Source: JASJBU01 sp963797085 (GTDB lineage Bacteria; Pseudomonadota; Gammaproteobacteria; Chromatiales; Chromatiaceae). From it: 64,000 bases of DNA. Below are positions 29,635-38,622 of the stretch, piece after piece. The position numbers and the translations under genes are program-made. Under the pieces are notes generated by a model. The model ran no database searches. It was not told the origin of the DNA and was given only the letters and a program-made list of their open reading frames with translations. Every line of letters begins with the position of its first letter. Position 1 is the stretch's first letter. The DNA is taken from assembly GCA_963797085.1 (NCBI GenBank), contig CAWCOA010000006.1, positions 1 through 64,000 on the forward strand. The letters are read 5' to 3'.

Positions 29635-29891
29635 TGATAACTCCTTCTGAATTAAGGCCGTAAAAAACATTCTGTAGCGTCAGAAATCCTTCCAACTGTA
29701 TTACGGTTTAAGTGCGATATTCTGATCATTCTTTTTCGCTCCTATCCCGGCTGGCAAACTGAAACACTACTGGTTTTGTTGATACCAAAATCATCAACCA
29801 TTTCCAAATAAGATAGTTTGGCCGAATCGAGAGTAATCCATGAACCGCCCAGATCTCGGGAAGCGTAATTGTACTATAGGGAGGATTTCAA

Positions 29892-29975
29892 ATGGACAAA
29901 TCAAAACCAAGTAACCAATCTTTATTGCTAACCTTTATTAAGGCACCAGATAGCTTTATTCGAGAAGTGGCGTAA
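29892..29975 (+). CDS. Possible 27-residue small protein
   Basis: An ATG with an unusually good ribosome-binding site (GGGAGG, 7 bases upstream) opens a 27-codon frame, MDKSKPSNQSLLLTFIKAPD onward, ending at TAA. It lies alone in the 430-base gap between cysC and the TraB-family gene. It has no recognisable family. It could be a real small protein, a leader peptide for the gene 90 bases downstream, or the start of a gene broken by an indel. The rest of the gap (29635-29891, 29976-30064) shows nothing else I can support. Confidence 0.25.
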   Translation: MDKSKPSNQSLLLTFIKAPDSFIREVA

Positions 29976-30064
29976 GGTGAGAACCAAGATGAGAGACTAA
30001 ACACACACCGATCTCGAAACGCTGATAGAATGCCCGCATTCCAATAATGGTTTGGCAAATCAAT

Positions 30065-31262
30065 ATGCATAATGATGAACAGGAACCCCAGATTGATCTC
30101 AGCCTTGGTGAAAGCCGGGTCACCCTGTTAGGTACAGCGCACGTCTCAAAAGCCAGTGCTGAAAAGGTCACTGAATTACTCGGGAGCGGTGATTATGATG
30201 CTGTTGCCGTGGAGCTCTGTCCCAGCCGTTATAACGCATTGCTCAATCCTGACGCTTTGGCAAAAATGGACCTTTTCAAGGTCATACGTGAAGGACGCGT
30301 CACCCTGGTCATGGCCAGTCTGGCACTGGGCGCCTATCAGCAACGCCTTGCCGATCAATTTGGCATAGAACCAGGCGCCGAGCAGCGTGAAGCGATTCGC
30401 ATTGCCCGCGAATCGCATCGACCGTTGCTGCTCATTGACCGCGAGATCAGCATTACGCTGAAACGGGTCGCCGGCAATCTGCCCTGGTGGAAGCGTATTG
30501 GCCTGTTCACTGGGTTGCTGGCAGGCATCATGTCCAAAGAGGATGTCTCCGAAAATGAAATAGAAAAACTCAAGGAAGGGGATATCCTGGAAACCACATT
30601 TGCTGAGTTTGCCGAAGATCGTCAGGATCTGTTCATCCCTTTAATCGATGAACGTGATCGCTATATGGCGGCGCGGATTCGCGAGGAGCTTGATCTCAAG
30701 GGACACGAAAACCTGCTGGTGGTGATTGGCGCCGGCCATATGCGCGGCATTGCCCGCTACCTGGAACAGGCGGAGAGTGAACCACAGGTCATTATCAGTG
30801 AACTCGATCAGCTACCCAGGCCAAGCCGCTGGCCCAAAATCATACCCTGGCTGATTGTTGTGCTGGTGCTTGTCGGCTTCTATGATTGGCTTTCTTCGCA
30901 GCCCGGAACTGGGCTGGCAACTGATTGCAGACTGGGTATTGATCAACGGCGGGCTTTCCGCGCTCGGTGCCTTGTTGGCCGCAGCTCACCCTTTGACCGT
31001 GCTGACCGCATTCCTGGCTGCCCCAGTGACCTCACTCAACCCGACTATTGGCGCGGGCATGGTCACTGCGGCTGCCGAGCTCTATCTGCGAAAACCCACC
31101 GTGGCTGACTTCGGAAAATTAAGAACAGACACCACGAGCTTAAAGGGATGGTGGCACAATCGGGTATCCAGAACCCTGCTGGTATTTTTTCTCAGCACCT
31201 TAGGTTCTGCGGTCGGCACCTATCTAGCCGGCTTCCGCATATTTAACCGCCTTACCGGCTAA
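30065..31262 (+). CDS. TraB/PrgY/GumN-family membrane protein, one frameshift
   Basis: This TraB-family protein has an N-terminal catalytic-like domain (VTLLGTAHVSKASAEKV with the GTAH motif, VAVELCPSRYNALL, VVIGAGHMRGI) and a C-terminal membrane domain of about four hydrophobic segments (IIPWLIVVLVLVGF, LSALGALLAAAHPLTVLTAFLAAPVTSLNP). Relatives inhibit pheromone or act as putative metalloproteases; its job in Gram-negatives is not established. The frame shifts at about 30881, where one T too many follows GGCTTC; the second part starts MIGFLRSPELGW. Repaired length is about 398 residues. It ends convergently on cca with a 4-base overlap. Confidence 0.85.
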
Positions 31263-32485
31263 TCCGCCGGCTTCTTCAATGCGCCTTTGATGGCTTTCAA
31301 CCGCAAATCATGAAGCGCCAAACCAACCGCTTTGCCTTGCGGGATTTCCTCCAGACTGCTCCTGTCTACCAGGCTCGCAGTCTGCATTAGCCAAAGAAAC
31401 CTCCGCGCTTGAGGATACTCCTTGTTCTCGAACCCCTTACGGCCTCGATAATCCGCCTCACACACCAGCAGGAAACTGCTGAAGCGCTGCGGATGCCTGA
31501 AAGCATCCGTTCTCTGCAACACTTTCAGAATGGTGCTTGGCTTCAGCTCATCCAGGCGATGACAATGGGTATGGTACCTGGCGCTCTGCTCGGCCAGCAG
31601 ACGATATTCGTTTGGTATGCGCAGCCGCTGACACATCTCATTGACCAATCGAGCGCCAGCCTCCTCATGCCCGGAGTGGCTGGGCAACAGATGCTTCGGT
31701 GTCAGGCCTTTACCCAGATCATGAACCAGCGCAGCAAATCTGATTTCAGTCGACGGCGACAGGTCACAAGCCATTCGCAGCGCCATCATGGTATGGGCCC
31801 CACAATCGACTTCAGGATGCCATTGAACAGGTTGAGGAACCCCCCAGAGCCTGTCCAACTCGGGGATCACCCGTGCCAGTGCGCCGCAAGTTCGCAGTGT
31901 TGCAAAGAATGCTGCGGGATGCTCCGTGGAGAGCGCCCTGTGCAGCTCCTGCCAGACACGTTCAGGAACCAATGCGTCCAGCGCTCCCTGAGTGACCATT
32001 TGCTGCATCAGCTGCAGGGTTTCCGGGGCCACCTTGAAGCCCAGCTCATGGTAGCGTGCCATGAACCGTGCAACCCGTAATACACGGATAGGGTCTTCTA
32101 TAAAGGCTTCGGAGACATGCCTGAGCAACCGCTGTTCGAGGTCTTTTCTACCCCCGAACGGGTCAATCAGTCTGCCATCGTCGGATTCCGCCATGGCGTT
32201 GATGGTGAGGTCGCGTCTGGCAAGATCCTCTTCGAGGGTTACTGCGGGATCTGCATGGGGCCTGGCGTCTGCGCAGCCAGTCCCGCAACCTCTCAGGATC
32301 CTGGCCAATGCATACTCTTCATGAGTTTGCGGATGCAGAAAAACCGGAAAATCCCTGCCGACCTGCTGATACCCGAGTTCCAGCATTTGTGCAGGTGTCG
32401 CCCCGACCACCAGAAAATCACGCTCCTGCGGTGGCAATCCCAGAAGTCGGTCGCGCACGGCGCCACCCACCAGATAGATCTGCAT
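31259..32485 (-). CDS. cca: CCA tRNA nucleotidyltransferase
   Basis: This enzyme adds or repairs the 3' CCA of tRNAs. It is a class II enzyme of 408 residues with the proteobacterial C-terminal HD domain. Motifs are YLVGGAVRDRLLG, the catalytic ERDFLVVG (E21 and D23 as metal ligands), LEEDLARRDLTINAMA, DPFGG, and RVLRVARFMARYHELGF. The HD domain has FAALVHDLGKG and HSGHEEAGA. One stretch is odd: where relatives have ALARTERK this protein reads ALARILRGCG, possibly through compensating errors near 32270-32310. It overlaps the next gene by one base. Confidence 0.92.
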   Translation of the reverse strand: MQIYLVGGAVRDRLLGLPPQERDFLVVGATPAQMLELGYQQVGRDFPVFLHPQTHEEYALARILRGCGTGCADARPHADPAVTLEEDLARRDLTINAMAESDDGRLIDPFGGRKDLEQRLLRHVSEAFIEDPIRVLRVARFMARYHELGFKVAPETLQLMQQMVTQGALDALVPERVWQELHRALSTEHPAAFFATLRTCGALARVIPELDRLWGVPQPVQWHPEVDCGAHTMMALRMACDLSPSTEIRFAALVHDLGKGLTPKHLLPSHSGHEEAGARLVNEMCQRLRIPNEYRLLAEQSARYHTHCHRLDELKPSTILKVLQRTDAFRHPQRFSSFLLVCEADYRGRKGFENKEYPQARRFLWLMQTASLVDRSSLEEIPQGKAVGLALHDLRLKAIKGALKKPAD

Positions 32486-32961
32486 CAGGATGAACTGCGA
32501 ACCTTTTGTAGATTCTTTTTTGCCGCCTCCACCGCTTCCTCGGCTTTTTTTATCTTCTCAAAATACTCTGGGCGGATGCGCCGCTTACCGCCGGCGAGTG
32601 ATTGCCTATCTTCATCCTTCAAAGTCTTTGCCTCAGTCAGGCGCAACTCTGCCTCTGCCAGTTTCCGTTCTGCCTGCTGGATGCGCTCGTTACGTGAACG
32701 GGTCTGCCGCGAACGTTGTTTTTGGACCTGTTTCAACTGCTCACGAATAGCTTTATTGCGAGTCTCAGCCGCCCTGATCGAGCCAGGTGATGGCCCGGGG
32801 GGCAAATCAACCCTTTCAACCTGACTTGCATCTTTTGGTGGCGAGTCGGTAAAAATCACCTGACCTGACTCATCCACCATGCGGTATATTTCAGCCGCCA
32901 GGCTCATGGCTGGCCATGAGCATAGGCTGAACAGCAGACATAGATTAATCGGGTGCAACAT
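32485..32961 (-). CDS. DUF4124-domain secreted protein with coiled coil
   Basis: This 158-residue exported protein has a signal peptide (LCLLFSLCSWPAMSLA), a DUF4124 domain (AEIYRMVDESGQVIFTDSPP) and a strongly charged coiled coil (about 65-150, rich in Arg, Glu, Lys and Gln). DUF4124 proteins are common in gammaproteobacteria, located in the periplasm, and of unknown function. It directly precedes cca in the same direction. Confidence 0.8.
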   Translation of the reverse strand: MLHPINLCLLFSLCSWPAMSLAAEIYRMVDESGQVIFTDSPPKDASQVERVDLPPGPSPGSIRAAETRNKAIREQLKQVQKQRSRQTRSRNERIQQAERKLAEAELRLTEAKTLKDEDRQSLAGGKRRIRPEYFEKIKKAEEAVEAAKKNLQKVRSSS

Positions 32962-33192
32962 AGACCCCTCCGTTATTCAAAACCCCATATTGCGCATTCC
33001 AGGAAAAAAAAGACTGAAATTCGCGATTCATTCCACCAAGCCCCTTGAATCTCAGAAAACTCTCCTCTAAACATAGCCTGACAGAAAATTGTCTGATTAA
33101 CATTATCCGTCACAACCCAAGATAAGTTGCTAGAATCTGCTTAAGCCACAAGATCTTGTGGTGTCATCGGATGAAACTGAAGGAGTATGCCA

Positions 33193-33516
33193 ATGTACGA
33201 ATACGCCGAAAAGCGTGATTTTCTACGTATACCCATCGACTGTCCCGCCCAGATCCGCATCGCGGGAGCTGAAAATACCTCCTCCGCCATCGTCAAAAAT
33301 CTGAGTAGTACCGGTATGCTGATGCTTTTCGAACAGGAAATAGACCCTGGTACACATTTGGCCGTTGAAATCACGCCCGGCAAAAGCATTACGCCTCCGC
33401 TGTCTGCAGAAATGAGCGTACTGAGAAGTTATCCTTCCGATACCGGTAACTTCAATATCGCCTGCACCATCGATCGTATTCTATCCGAAAGGGAAATGGG
33501 ACCTGATTTCCCCTAG
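33193..33516 (+). CDS. PilZ-domain protein
   Basis: This small single-domain PilZ protein of about 107 residues is a likely cyclic di-GMP receptor. The RxxxR motif is present as KRDFLRIP (residues 6-13) and the second motif as NLSSTGM (D/N-x-S-x-x-G). An ATG at 33187 is only one base after AGGAG, whereas the ATG at 33193 has the normal 7-base spacing, so I choose the second. It stands alone, followed by a hairpin shared with the convergent cytochrome gene. Confidence 0.85.
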   Translation: MYEYAEKRDFLRIPIDCPAQIRIAGAENTSSAIVKNLSSTGMLMLFEQEIDPGTHLAVEITPGKSITPPLSAEMSVLRSYPSDTGNFNIACTIDRILSEREMGPDFP

Positions 33517-33522
33517 TACTCC

Positions 33523-33560
33523 TCACTGCCTGTTGCAGCAAACAACTCAACAGGCAGTGA
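33523..33560. terminator. 13-bp perfect inverted repeat between convergent genes
   Basis: TCACTGCCTGTTG (33523-33535) is followed by its exact complement CAACAGGCAGTGA (33548-33560) with a 12-base loop. It sits between the stops of the convergent PilZ and cytochrome c' genes. There is no T run on either side, so it is not a textbook intrinsic terminator. It most likely protects or ends both transcripts. Confidence 0.5.
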
Positions 33561-33581
33561 TTCCATCTCAAGACTTACCTC

Positions 33582-34052
33582 TCAGTCCTTGTAGGCCTTG
33601 TGACAGGCCTTGCAAGCCTTGCCCACTTCACTAAAAGCGGCCTTGATTTTACCCTGATCCTTAGCAGAGACAGCCTCGTTGAGGTTATTACTGGCATCCT
33701 GCAGATTTTTAAACTTCTGTTTGAAATCCTCGAAATCCAGCCAGATGTCTGGCAGGGCATCCGTCTCGCCTGCATCAGAATCTTCCGGAAAACCGCTGAT
33801 AAGATCCACACTGGCTGCAGAAGCAAGATCTTTTGCATGTCTGGCGAATGCAGCGGCATCATATGGCATTTTGTCTTTCATCATCGCCCCCATGGGTTTC
33901 ATGTTCCAGCCCATGACATTCATGACCGCCTGTCGGTATTCAATCGCCCGCTCATTGTCACCCTCCTCCCCGGCATGGGCATTCACGACTAGAGACAAGG
34001 CCATCACCAGACATCCCCAGGACCATAGTACCGCTTGTGTTTTTTTCATCAT
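33582..34052 (-). CDS. Cytochrome c' (c-556 type)
   Basis: This exported four-helix haem protein of about 156 residues has a signal peptide (WGCLVMALSLVVNAHA) and mature features of the cytochrome c' family. The early RQAVMNVMGWNMKPMGAMMK contains the distal-side Met region, and the C-terminal haem site is CKACH (in GKACKACHKAYK). These proteins bind NO or CO or carry electrons in the periplasm; the role here is unknown. The ATG at 34052 has GAGGAA about 6 bases upstream; longer starts lack one. Confidence 0.9.
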   Translation of the reverse strand: MMKKTQAVLWSWGCLVMALSLVVNAHAGEEGDNERAIEYRQAVMNVMGWNMKPMGAMMKDKMPYDAAAFARHAKDLASAASVDLISGFPEDSDAGETDALPDIWLDFEDFKQKFKNLQDASNNLNEAVSAKDQGKIKAAFSEVGKACKACHKAYKD

Positions 34053-34179
34053 GCTTATTTCCTCAATCAGTTGAAACCGTTCATGGATCATTGATTGTCA
34101 ATGATCCCATTACATTCAATGGGCTACAATAGTGCTTCTGATTCCATCCCTTATTGGCATATCCCTTTATATCCCTTTG

Positions 34180-37100
34180 ATGAACAACCATCAGCAACCA
34201 CGCATTCGCGAGATCCCTTACAACTACACATCATTTTCTGACCGAGAGATAGTGATCCGGTTCCTCGGTGAGGAGATTTGGACGCTGATCGAAGAGTTAC
34301 GGGGCAGCAGACGCACCGGCCGCTCTGCGCGGATGCTGTTTGAAGTGCTGGGAGACATGTGGGTAATCACCCGCAATCCCTATTTGATGGATGATCTGCT
34401 GGACAACGAGGCACGCCGCCAGGCCCTGATCGAAGCCCTCCAGCACCGGCTCATTCAATTTGAAGCGCGGGCGAATGGTAATCAAAAGGCATTGGAGCTG
34501 ATGCAGGCTACGCGTGACGCGGTAGCGGCATTCGCTGCTCGTTTCACGCAACAGATTCAATTGCGCCATGTAACCCGGCGCAATCTGGCAGGGCTCACGC
34601 GCCGGGACAATGTGGATTTCAGTGCCATTGCCCGGGTTGCCCACGCCACAGATGCCACCGACTGGCGGGTAGAGATCCCCTTCGTCGTTATCACACCAGA
34701 CAGCGAGGATGAGATGGCAGCAGTCGTCCGGGGCTGTATAGATTCTGGTCTCAGTCTGATACCCCGCGGTGGCGGTACCGGCTATACGGGCAGCGGTGTA
34801 CCTCTCGATCCCTACTGTGCGGTAATCAATACCGAAAAGCTCGAGCAGCTCAGCCCGGTGGAAACTATTCAATTGCCCGGCGTCGAAGGCAAGGTCCCGA
34901 CTGTCACTACGGGTGCCGGGGTGATTACCCGGCGTGTCTCTGAACTCGCGGAAACCAACGGACTGGCCTTTGCAGTGGATCCCACCTCTCAGGATGCCTC
35001 CACTATCGGCGGTAATATCTCCATGAACGCCGGCGGGAAAAAGGCTGTGCTCTGGGGCACCACCCTGGACAATCTCGCCAGCTGGCGCATGGTAACGCCA
35101 AACGGCGAGTGGCTGGAGGTGGAGCGTCTCGACCATAACCTGGGTAAGATCCATGATCAGGCAAGGGTCCGCTTTCGCATCACCCGCTATGACGCAAAAC
35201 GCCAAGCGCTGACTGCAGAGCCCGAGATCCTGGAAATCCCCGGCACTACATTCCGCAAGGCAGGCCTGGGTAAAGATGTCACCGACAAATTTCTAGCCGG
35301 TCTGCCCGGGGTTCAGAAAGAGGGTTGTGATGGACTGATTACCTCAGCGCGCTTCATTCTGCATCAGGTACCGTCGCAGATGCGCACCATCTGCCTGGAG
35401 TTTTTTGGCACGGATATCGGCAATGCAGTACCCGCCATCGTGGAGCTGAAGGATTATCTGGACAGCCATGAACAGGTACTGCTGATCGGTCTGGAGCATC
35501 TGGATGAGCGTTATCTGAAGGCCGTCAAATACTCCACCAAGGCGCCGCGCCGGGAGCGGCCGAAGATGGTGTTGCTGGCCGATATCGCCGCTGATGACGC
35601 AGCAACATTGGAGTCGACCTGTGCCGAAGTGGTGCACATGGCCGAGCTTCGTGAAGGGGAGGGATTTATCGCCAGCAGTCCCGAAGCCAGACGCAATTTC
35701 TGGCTGGATCGCGCGCGCACTGCTGCGATCTCCGCGCATACCAACGCCTTCAAAATCAATGAAGACGTGGTCATCCCCCTTGACCGCCTGGCTGACTACA
35801 GCCGCGGTGTGGAAAGAATCAATATTGAGGAGTCGACCCGTAACAAGATCCAGATAGCCGAACAGGTGCTCGAGCATCTTGAGCATGAGGATCTGCTGCG
35901 CATCCTGGGGGATGAATATGAGGCCAGCAGCGAAAACCAGCTCATTCTTCAGGCAAAAGTGGATCTCGCCCGACAGGCGGTAGACCTGGCAAAGCAGCGT
36001 TGGGAACAGATTCTTGACCAGCTTGAGTCCCCGGCAATGGATCATGACCAGCTGTTACATGACAATCAACGAGCACTGGTCCGGGAGGGTGACCGGTTGC
36101 TCGACCTGCTGCTACGCCGGGATCTGGTGATCTCCTATAAACAGGAGATCTCCTCACGCATGGATGAGATCTTTCCAGGCCAGGAATTACGGCCGTTGCG
36201 GCACGCCTTGCGGGCGATTCACAAACGCCTGCGGGATGCACGGCTGTTCGTAGCCCTGCACATGCACGCCGGCGATGGCAATGTGCATACCAATATACCT
36301 GTTCACTCGGATGACTATGCCATGCTGCAGCAGGCCGACCGCATTGTCGACCGCATCATGCAACTCGCCACTTCGTTGGGCGGCGCCATCTCCGGTGAGC
36401 ACGGCATAGGCATGACCAAGCTGCAGTACCTGGAAACCGAAAAGCTCGAGGCCTTTGCCCGCTACAAGAATCAAGTCGACCCCGAAGGCTGGTTCAACCG
36501 TAACAAGCTGCTCTCGGGGTCGGACCTCACACAGGCCTACACCCCTTCGCTGAGACTGCTGGAGCAGGAAGCGATCATTCTCGAAGAGAGCGAACTCGGC
36601 ATCCTCAACGATAAAATCAAGCACTGCCTGCGCTGCGGCAAATGCAAGCCCGTCTGCATGACGCATATTCCCCGCGCCAACCTGCTCTACTCGCCGCGCA
36701 ATAAGATCCTTGCCACGGGACTGATTATCGAGGCCTTTCTCTACGAAGAGCAGACCCGGCGTGGTATCGCACAACAGCACTTCAGAGAAATGAATGACGT
36801 CGCCGACCACTGCACCGTGTGCCACAAGTGTGAGAATCCCTGTCCGGTAAATATCGATTTTGGCGATGTCACCATTCTGATGCGTAAAATACTCGTCGAC
36901 CGGGGCAAGAAACGGCGCAGTCTTGGCACCAGTGCGGCAATGGCCTTTCTCAATGTCACCCATCCCCGCACCATCCGCTGGATGCGCAAAGGGTTGGCGG
37001 AATGGGGCTTCAAAGGCCTCAACCTGGCCCACCAGATGGCGGCCAGGGCCGGGATGGTCAAACCAGACCGACAACCCCCCAAGGCAACCTGTGGATCACC

Positions 37101-38037
37101 CAGCCCCGGCTCACTGCTGGTCGAAATGGTCCAGAAACCGATTCGTGTCGAGCCGCCGAAACTGACCCTGCGTGATGCCTTGCAACTCGAGGATAAAAAT
37201 TCCGTACCCATTCTGAGTGACCCGCAGAAAGTCACGGAAGAGAGTGATGCCATCTTCTACTTTCCCGGTTGTGGTTCAGAACGACTCTACAGTGAGATAG
37301 GCCTGGCCACCCTGGCCATGCTTAGTCATTTGGGTGCAGAGACCGTACTGCCCCCCGGTTATCTATGTTGTGGCTATCCACAGACCGCCGGCGGCCTGAG
37401 TGCGCGGGGGCGCCAGATTACCACCGAAAACCGGGTGTTGTTTCATCGCATCGCCAACACGCTGAATTACATGGATATCAAAACCGTGCTGGTATCCTGC
37501 GGCACCTGCATGGATCAATTGATGGAGTATCAATTCGATAAGATCTTCCCCGGCTGCCGGCTCCTCGACATCCACGAATACATGCTGGAAAAAGGGGTTA
37601 CCCTGGGCGGTCAACAAGCCACGGAATACCTTTATCACGACCCCTGTCATACACCGATCAAGCAGTACAATCCTCTGCAGGTCGCCGCCAAACTCACCGG
37701 CAAGCAGGTGCTGCTCTCGGAGCGTTGCTGCGGTGAAGCAGGAACCCTTGGCACCAGCCGCCCGGATATCGCCAACCAACTGCGCTTTCGCAAGGAGCAG
37801 GAACTGCATGATGGGTTGCATAAACTTTCATCCCGTAGCGGTGTTCAGCCCCCTCAGATCAAACTGCTCACCTCCTGTCCGGCCTGCCAGCAGGGTTTGA
37901 GCCGCTACACCGACGCTACCGGCTTGAAACCCGAGTACCTGGTGGTTGAGACCATTCGACACCTGCAGGGTGAGCAATGGCAGCAGCGGTTCATCGAGCA
38001 GATGCAACGAGGGGGTATAGAGCAGGTACTGGTCTAG
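34180..38037 (+). CDS. Giant FAD-linked oxidase / Fe-S oxidoreductase (DUF3683, GlcD-GlcF-like fusion)
   Basis: This is a fused dehydrogenase of about 1285 residues. Order: N-terminal DUF3683 region (1-160); FAD-binding PCMH domain (about 165-330, PRGGGTGYTGSGVPLD, PTSQDASTIGGNISMNAGG); FAD-oxidase C-terminal domain with HMHAGDGNVHTNIPVH and SGEHGIGMTK; two 4Fe-4S motifs (CLRCGKCKPVC at about 815, CTVCHKCENPCP at about 877); two CCG domains (FPGCGSER to LCCGYP, DPCHTP to CCGEAGTLG). The layout equals GlcD plus GlcF or a quinone-linked D-2-hydroxyacid dehydrogenase in one chain, so it probably oxidises a 2-hydroxy acid and passes electrons to the membrane. The substrate cannot be named. No ribosome-binding site is visible at this ATG; 34132 is an alternative start. 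Confidence 0.88.
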   Translation: MNNHQQPRIREIPYNYTSFSDREIVIRFLGEEIWTLIEELRGSRRTGRSARMLFEVLGDMWVITRNPYLMDDLLDNEARRQALIEALQHRLIQFEARANGNQKALELMQATRDAVAAFAARFTQQIQLRHVTRRNLAGLTRRDNVDFSAIARVAHATDATDWRVEIPFVVITPDSEDEMAAVVRGCIDSGLSLIPRGGGTGYTGSGVPLDPYCAVINTEKLEQLSPVETIQLPGVEGKVPTVTTGAGVITRRVSELAETNGLAFAVDPTSQDASTIGGNISMNAGGKKAVLWGTTLDNLASWRMVTPNGEWLEVERLDHNLGKIHDQARVRFRITRYDAKRQALTAEPEILEIPGTTFRKAGLGKDVTDKFLAGLPGVQKEGCDGLITSARFILHQVPSQMRTICLEFFGTDIGNAVPAIVELKDYLDSHEQVLLIGLEHLDERYLKAVKYSTKAPRRERPKMVLLADIAADDAATLESTCAEVVHMAELREGEGFIASSPEARRNFWLDRARTAAISAHTNAFKINEDVVIPLDRLADYSRGVERINIEESTRNKIQIAEQVLEHLEHEDLLRILGDEYEASSENQLILQAKVDLARQAVDLAKQRWEQILDQLESPAMDHDQLLHDNQRALVREGDRLLDLLLRRDLVISYKQEISSRMDEIFPGQELRPLRHALRAIHKRLRDARLFVALHMHAGDGNVHTNIPVHSDDYAMLQQADRIVDRIMQLATSLGGAISGEHGIGMTKLQYLETEKLEAFARYKNQVDPEGWFNRNKLLSGSDLTQAYTPSLRLLEQEAIILEESELGILNDKIKHCLRCGKCKPVCMTHIPRANLLYSPRNKILATGLIIEAFLYEEQTRRGIAQQHFREMNDVADHCTVCHKCENPCPVNIDFGDVTILMRKILVDRGKKRRSLGTSAAMAFLNVTHPRTIRWMRKGLAEWGFKGLNLAHQMAARAGMVKPDRQPPKATCGSPSPGSLLVEMVQKPIRVEPPKLTLRDALQLEDKNSVPILSDPQKVTEESDAIFYFPGCGSERLYSEIGLATLAMLSHLGAETVLPPGYLCCGYPQTAGGLSARGRQITTENRVLFHRIANTLNYMDIKTVLVSCGTCMDQLMEYQFDKIFPGCRLLDIHEYMLEKGVTLGGQQATEYLYHDPCHTPIKQYNPLQVAAKLTGKQVLLSERCCGEAGTLGTSRPDIANQLRFRKEQELHDGLHKLSSRSGVQPPQIKLLTSCPACQQGLSRYTDATGLKPEYLVVETIRHLQGEQWQQRFIEQMQRGGIEQVLV

Positions 38038-38069
38038 CCCGGACCTCAACCAAGGCTGGGCAAGCCATA

Positions 38070-38504
38070 TTACTTCTTGATGGTGATGACCCTGTCTCCG
38101 GTACCATGGAAGTGCCACATCGAACCTGCGGCATTCATCACCGTCACACTGCCCCGTCCCCGCCCATTGGCGCAGGCACTGAATGAGATGCTGTGGTTTT
38201 GGCGCAGCAGTCCTTTAAACAAGGTGTAGGGCTCAAGGTTATCAAACACACAGATCTGCCAATCATCCCGGGAGATGTTATGGATCACCAGATGAATGGG
38301 GTCTGGATATTTGATAGCCCTCAGCCTTGCCGTATGATCGCCCGACCAGCAGGCGTCCCAGATCTCCGCATCTGACATAGCGGGGGCGGCTGAGACAGGA
38401 ACCATGCCAAGCAGAAGGGACCAACTCAGCAGTAGAAGGAGATTCCATTTCCTACCGGCCGGCCGGTTATCAGTTCGCGAGGCGGCAATCGCATGAAGAA
38501 ACAC
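38070..38504 (-). CDS. Exported protein of unknown function
   Basis: The predicted protein has 144 residues with a GTG start. It carries a signal-like hydrophobic stretch (LLLLLSWSLLLGMVPVSAAPA) after a charged N terminus. The mature part has two Trp/Cys-containing segments (IWDACWSGDHTARL, DDWQICVFDN) and ends VTVMNAAGSMWHFHGTGDRV. The cysteines could form disulfides in the periplasm. I recognise no family. A start further in, just before KWNLLLLLSW, is possible. It converges with the giant oxidase gene. Confidence 0.6.
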   Translation of the reverse strand: MFLHAIAASRTDNRPAGRKWNLLLLLSWSLLLGMVPVSAAPAMSDAEIWDACWSGDHTARLRAIKYPDPIHLVIHNISRDDWQICVFDNLEPYTLFKGLLRQNHSISFSACANGRGRGSVTVMNAAGSMWHFHGTGDRVITIKK

Positions 38505-38568
38505 TGCATACCCTCTTCGAATCCTATTCAGACAGTAATAAGACCTTTCTGATAAGAATTCAGTTCTG

Positions 38569-38598
38569 TCCTGATAACAGTTTAGTTCCTTATCAGGA
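38569..38598. repeat. 9-bp perfect inverted repeat
   Basis: TCCTGATAA (38569-38577) and TTATCAGGA (38590-38598) are exact complements with a 12-base loop. A related half, CTGATAAG, occurs at 38549. The hairpin lies between two minus-strand genes, 25 bases after the upstream gene's stop and before the exported-protein gene. No T run follows. It may be a weak terminator or an operator. Confidence 0.35.
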
Positions 38599-38622
38599 TT
38601 GAGATGAGATCCCGCATCAACA

